The notes under the pieces: generated by a model
What the model saw: only the letters and a program-made list of their open reading frames with translations
What the model was told of the DNA's origin: nothing
Databases searched by the model: none
Translations under genes and position numbers: made by a program
Assembly (NCBI RefSeq): GCF_965237655.1
Contig: NZ_CBDEGB010000001.1
Span: 682,001 to 746,000 of the forward strand
Length of the DNA stretch: 64,000 nucleotides
Direction: 5' to 3'
From: Poriferisodalis sp965237655
GTDB lineage: Bacteria; Actinomycetota; Acidimicrobiia; Acidimicrobiales; Poriferisodalaceae
Shown here: positions 61,131 to 64,000 of the stretch, in pieces
How positions within the stretch are numbered: position 1 is the stretch's first letter
Layout of the letters: each line of letters begins with the position of its first letter

Positions 61131-62243
61131 ATGGCTGGCACTTCCGAGACCGTCACGATGCCCGCCGGGTTGCTGCCCGCCGACCACCCCAGCCACCGGC
61201 TGAGCGACAGCGTGTATCTCCAGGCGGCCCGCTGCCAGCCGACTGAGCGCGTGCCGGTGTGGTTCCAGCGGCAGGCCGGCCGCTCGCTGCCCGAATATCG
61301 GGCGTTGCGCGGCGGGGGGAGCATCCTCGACGCCATCGCGGACCCGGCCACCGCAGCCGAGATCACGCTGCAGCCGGTGCGCCGCTACGGCGTCGATGCG
61401 GCGGTGCTGTTCTCCGACATCGTGGTGCCTGCCGCAGCGATCGGCTTCGGCATCGACGTGGTGCCCGGAGTGGGTCCCGTGGCCGCCGAGCCGCTGCGCA
61501 GCCGCGCTGACCTCGACCGCCTGCCCGAGCTCGATGCGCAAGCGCACACACCCCATGTACTCGAGACGGTGCGGCTGCTGGCAGCGAAGCTCGATGTCCC
61601 GCTCATCGGCTTCGCCGGGGCGCCGTTCACGGTGGCGAGCTACCTGATCGAAGGCCGTCCATCCCGCCAGCACCCCCTGACCAAAGCGCTCATGCACACC
61701 GACCCGGCGCTCTGGCACGACCTGATGGAACGCCTCGCCTCCATTGCGGTGGCGTCAATGCGATCACAGGTGTTCGCCGGCGCCAGTGCGGTGCAGCTGT
61801 TCGACTCCTGGGCAGGCACGCTGTCGCCCGCCGACTACTCAGCGTTCGTGGCGCCGCACAGCAAGCGCGTGTTCGACGAGCTGGCTGACCTCAATGTGCC
61901 GAGAGTGCACTTCGGCGTCGGCACCGGTGAACTGCTTGACCAGATGGCCCAAGTCGGCGCCGATGTGGTGGGGGTGGACTGGCGCGTACCGCTAGGCGCG
62001 GCACGCGAACGGGTGGGACCCGGGGTCGCGCTGCAGGGCAACCTGGATCCGGTGTTGTGCCTCGCCGGCTGGCCGACCGTTCGTGCCGCCGCGGACCGCA
62101 TCCTGGCCGAGGGCACCCAGCAGCCCGGCTTCATCTTCAACCTGGGCCACGGCGTGCTGCCCGAGACCGACCCATCTGTGCTGCAGCGCCTGACAGACCA
62201 TGTGCATGCGTACCAGCCGGCGCACGCAAGCCAGCACGAGTGA
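61131..62243 (+). CDS. hemE: Uroporphyrinogen decarboxylase
   Basis: A 370-residue enzyme that makes coproporphyrinogen III. VPVWFQRQAGRSLPEYRALR is the signature with the two substrate Arg residues. AVLFSDIVVPAAAIGFGIDVVPGVGPV holds the active-site Asp. GFAGAPFTVASYLIEG, VQLFDSWAGTLSPADY and FNLGHGVLPETD complete the family set. The ATG at 61131 is the first reasonable start; ATG 61158 follows nine codons later. Coupled downstream to the oxidase gene hemG. Confidence 0.95.
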   Translation: MAGTSETVTMPAGLLPADHPSHRLSDSVYLQAARCQPTERVPVWFQRQAGRSLPEYRALRGGGSILDAIADPATAAEITLQPVRRYGVDAAVLFSDIVVPAAAIGFGIDVVPGVGPVAAEPLRSRADLDRLPELDAQAHTPHVLETVRLLAAKLDVPLIGFAGAPFTVASYLIEGRPSRQHPLTKALMHTDPALWHDLMERLASIAVASMRSQVFAGASAVQLFDSWAGTLSPADYSAFVAPHSKRVFDELADLNVPRVHFGVGTGELLDQMAQVGADVVGVDWRVPLGAARERVGPGVALQGNLDPVLCLAGWPTVRAAADRILAEGTQQPGFIFNLGHGVLPETDPSVLQRLTDHVHAYQPAHASQHE

Positions 62244-62258
62244 GCGAGCGGGGCCCTC

Positions 62259-62306
62259 GTCATGGCACCCAGTAGTCATGGTGACCTGTAGTCATGGCAC
62301 CTAGGC
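62259..62306 (+). repeat. Three 16-bp copies leading into the hemG start
   Basis: GTCATGGCACCCAGTA at 62259, GTCATGGTGACCTGTA at 62275, GTCATGGCACCTAGGC at 62291. The ATG in the third copy (62294) is the gene start; the first two copies have the same ATGG but run into a stop (TAG) within four codons. Confidence 0.9.
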
Positions 62307-63871
62307 GGGTCGTCGTGGTCGGCGGCGGGATCACCGGGCTGACTGCTGCGTACCGCCTGCTGCATCCCGCTGACGCCGGAACTGCGGTGCCCAGGGTGGT
62401 GCTGATCGACAGCGCCGAGCGCCTGGGCGGCAAGATCCTCTCCACTCCCTTCGAAGGCCGGTCCGTCGACGAGGGCGCCGATGCGTTCTTGCTGCGGGTG
62501 CCCTGGGCGATCGAGCTCTGCGACGAGCTGGGAATCTCGGCCGAGCGCATCTCGCCAGCGGTCGGCGGTGCCTCGGTGGCGCATCTGGGCACACACGGTC
62601 CGCAGCTCACGCCCCTTCCCGATGGATTGGTGGGCGGGGTGCCCACGCGTTTGGGACCGCTCGTCCGTTCCCCGCTGCTGGGTTTGGCGGGCACGCTGCG
62701 CGCCGCAGCCGACTATGTCCTGCCGCGCTGGGTCACCGCACGCCGATCAGGCCCTGACGGGATCGACGTGGTGACATCCGACCCGGGCGAGAACGTGCGC
62801 TTACGGCTCGAGTCCGCCAGCGTGGGCGACATCGTGCGCTCCAGGCTCGGAGCGGCGGTGGCGTCCCGGGTGGTCGACCCGCTGCTCGGCAGCATCAGCG
62901 CGGGGGACATCAACCGGCTGGACGCAACAATGTCGGCGCCGATCCTGGGCGAGGCGCTCGGACGCAGCCACTCGCTCATGCGGGGACTGCGCCGGATGCA
63001 ACCGGCTCCCGCCGCACGTGCTCCAGATGCCGCCGGTCCGGCACCGATCTTCGGCAGCTTCGAAGCCGGGATGGGTCGGCTGGTCGAAGCACTGGTGCAG
63101 CGGCTTGACGGATGCATCTTGCGGCTGGGCACCCCGGTGGAAGCAATCCGGCGCCCCGGAACACGGTTCGCCGTGGACACCGGGTCCGAGGTGCTTGCTG
63201 CAGACGCAGTCATCGTCGCTGCACCCGCCCACGCGGCGGCCCAGATGCTGCCAGGCGCGCCCGACGCTGCCGCTGCGCTCGCGCGCATCGGTTACGCGTC
63301 GGTTGCCGTGGTGACGCTCAGCGTGCGCCCCGATGCCATCGAAGCGCCGCAGGAGGCCGGCTTGCTGGTCACCCGAGACACCGGCTGGCTGACGACGGCC
63401 TGCAGCTACGGGTCGGCGAAGTGGCCGACGTGGTCCGGCGGCGGCAACAGCGACGCCGGCAACAGCGACGCCGGCGATGGGGGCAACGGGGGCATCCCGA
63501 ACGCCATCCTGCGTATCTCGGTCGGCCGGCATGACGACGACCGCCACACGCGCGTGGGTGACCGCGAGCTGCTGGAAACCGTGGTGGGGGAGCTGTCTGG
63601 CCTGGCGCCCCTGCGAGCGCTGCGCGATCCCGCGGCAATCACGTCGTGGCGCGTCTCGCGCTGGGAGCGGTCACTGCCCCAGTACGTGCCGGGTCACGGA
63701 CATCTCGTCAAGCGCATCGAGAGCGCACTCGCCCGCGAACTCCCCGGTGTGTTCGTGACCGGTGCGGCCTACCGGGGACTTGGCATCCCCGCCTGCATCC
63801 GGCAAGGCAACGAAGCGGCAGCAGCAGTGGCGCAGTACCTCGGCATGGACCTGCCGGCCACCTCGCCGTGA
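62294..63871 (+). CDS. hemG: Coproporphyrinogen/protoporphyrinogen III oxidase
   Basis: A 525-residue FAD enzyme of the HemG/HemY/CgoX family. VVVVGGGITGLTAAYRLL is the dinucleotide motif, RLGGKILSTPFEGRSVDEGADAFLLRVPWAI the adjoining conserved part, and AYRGLGIPACIRQGNEAAAAVAQYL the C-terminal FAD contact. With hemQ present, it probably oxidises coproporphyrinogen III (CgoX function) rather than protoporphyrinogen. A Gly/Asn/Asp-rich insertion at residues 379-400 comes from a 15-bp repeat. Start is in the last of three repeats. Confidence 0.92.
   Translation: MAPRRVVVVGGGITGLTAAYRLLHPADAGTAVPRVVLIDSAERLGGKILSTPFEGRSVDEGADAFLLRVPWAIELCDELGISAERISPAVGGASVAHLGTHGPQLTPLPDGLVGGVPTRLGPLVRSPLLGLAGTLRAAADYVLPRWVTARRSGPDGIDVVTSDPGENVRLRLESASVGDIVRSRLGAAVASRVVDPLLGSISAGDINRLDATMSAPILGEALGRSHSLMRGLRRMQPAPAARAPDAAGPAPIFGSFEAGMGRLVEALVQRLDGCILRLGTPVEAIRRPGTRFAVDTGSEVLAADAVIVAAPAHAAAQMLPGAPDAAAALARIGYASVAVVTLSVRPDAIEAPQEAGLLVTRDTGWLTTACSYGSAKWPTWSGGGNSDAGNSDAGDGGNGGIPNAILRISVGRHDDDRHTRVGDRELLETVVGELSGLAPLRALRDPAAITSWRVSRWERSLPQYVPGHGHLVKRIESALARELPGVFVTGAAYRGLGIPACIRQGNEAAAAVAQYLGMDLPATSP
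63443..63472 (+). repeat. 15-bp tandem repeat inside hemG
   Basis: GGCAACAGCGACGCC occurs twice in tandem (63443 and 63458), encoding GNSDA twice in a Gly-rich loop (GGGNSDAGNSDAGDGGNGG). The number is a multiple of three, so the frame is kept. Confidence 0.92.
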
Positions 63872-64000
63872 GCCGTCCAGCGATGAGACAACGACTCCTA
63901 CGCGACGGCCTGGCCGTCGCGCTCGGAGCGCTCACCATGCTGTCGCTGCCTCCATGGGGGCTGTGGCCGCTCGGACCCATCGGACTAGGCCTGTGGCTGC
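63868..64000 (+). CDS. lnt: Probable apolipoprotein N-acyltransferase, 3' end outside window
   Basis: Only the first 44 codons are present. MRQRLLRDGLAVALGAL, then SLPPWGLWPLGPIGLGLWL: an N-terminal membrane helix followed by the Pro-rich turn typical of Lnt (PPxGLWPL). GTG 63868 overlaps the hemG stop (GTGA); ATG 63883 is an alternative. The enzyme would add a third acyl chain to lipoproteins, of which this window encodes at least three. The rest of the gene is needed to confirm it. Confidence 0.6.
   Translation, partial: MSRPAMRQRLLRDGLAVALGALTMLSLPPWGLWPLGPIGLGLWL

Overview
The window is high-GC DNA, almost fully coding, from an actinobacterium. The gene content fits class Acidimicrobiia or a close relative: clpC, the coproporphyrin-type heme gene hemQ, a PAC2 protein, tilS-hpt-folB-folK, and many GTG starts with 1-4 nt overlaps. 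This placement is an inference; there is no rRNA in the window to confirm it. Both tRNA genes are tRNA-Thr, with anticodons CGT and TGT.

Layout. 1-3.5 kb: the 3' part of a K+-dependent-type membrane pyrophosphatase, then two toxin-antitoxin loci. One is VapBC45-like with a damaged antitoxin; the other is an intact Phd/VapC pair behind a nested palindrome. 3.5-14 kb: an MFS carrier, an LppM-like lipoprotein, and a choline-sulfate/betaine block made of a double-length fused ProW permease, ProV, a TetR regulator, choline dehydrogenase, ProX and choline sulfatase. No betaine-aldehyde dehydrogenase is present. 14-27.5 kb: ammonium transporter, DUF368 lipid carrier, topA, MFS-tmk-holB, tRNA-Thr, a frameshifted zinc peptidase, tilS, hpt, a phosphatase-like protein lacking catalytic residues, folB and folK. 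27.6-33 kb: thioesterase, acyl-CoA dehydrogenase, 3-hydroxyacyl-CoA dehydrogenase, and folP with a polyprenyl synthase. 33-39 kb: clpC, a second LppM-like lipoprotein, ispD, ispF, an rlmB-like methyltransferase, tRNA-Thr. 39-47 kb: an oxidoreductase divergent from a Rieske oxygenase, ribokinase, upp, a LytR_C protein, glycerate kinase, CIRCE-controlled groEL without groES, and a third toxin-antitoxin pair. 47-56 kb: fdhD, hemQ, a large acyl-CoA dehydrogenase, larE, an unknown gene, glnD, PAC2, GNAT. 56-64 kb: DoxX, GtrA, two methyltransferases, a glycosyltransferase and a toroid-fold protein (probably an envelope glycan or lipid cluster), hemE, hemG/cgoX and the start of a probable lnt.

How the genes fit together. 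Choline-O-sulfate could be imported, desulfated by BetC and oxidised by BetA. The Rieske oxygenase 28 kb away resembles quaternary-amine demethylases and may belong to the same economy. Amt and GlnD are two parts of nitrogen control. ispD, ispF and the polyprenyl synthase contribute to isoprenoids; hemE, hemG and hemQ contribute to coproporphyrin-dependent heme synthesis.

The most unusual structural signal is a set of short tandem duplications placed at gene boundaries. In three genes (folK, gtrA-like, hemG) the start-codon region is present three or four times, with periods of 23, 14 and 16 nt. Similar repeats lie in the N-terminus of the hydroxyacyl-CoA dehydrogenase (27 nt), the groEL leader (17 nt), the 3' end of the PAC2 gene (29 nt) and the C-terminus of ispF (15 nt).
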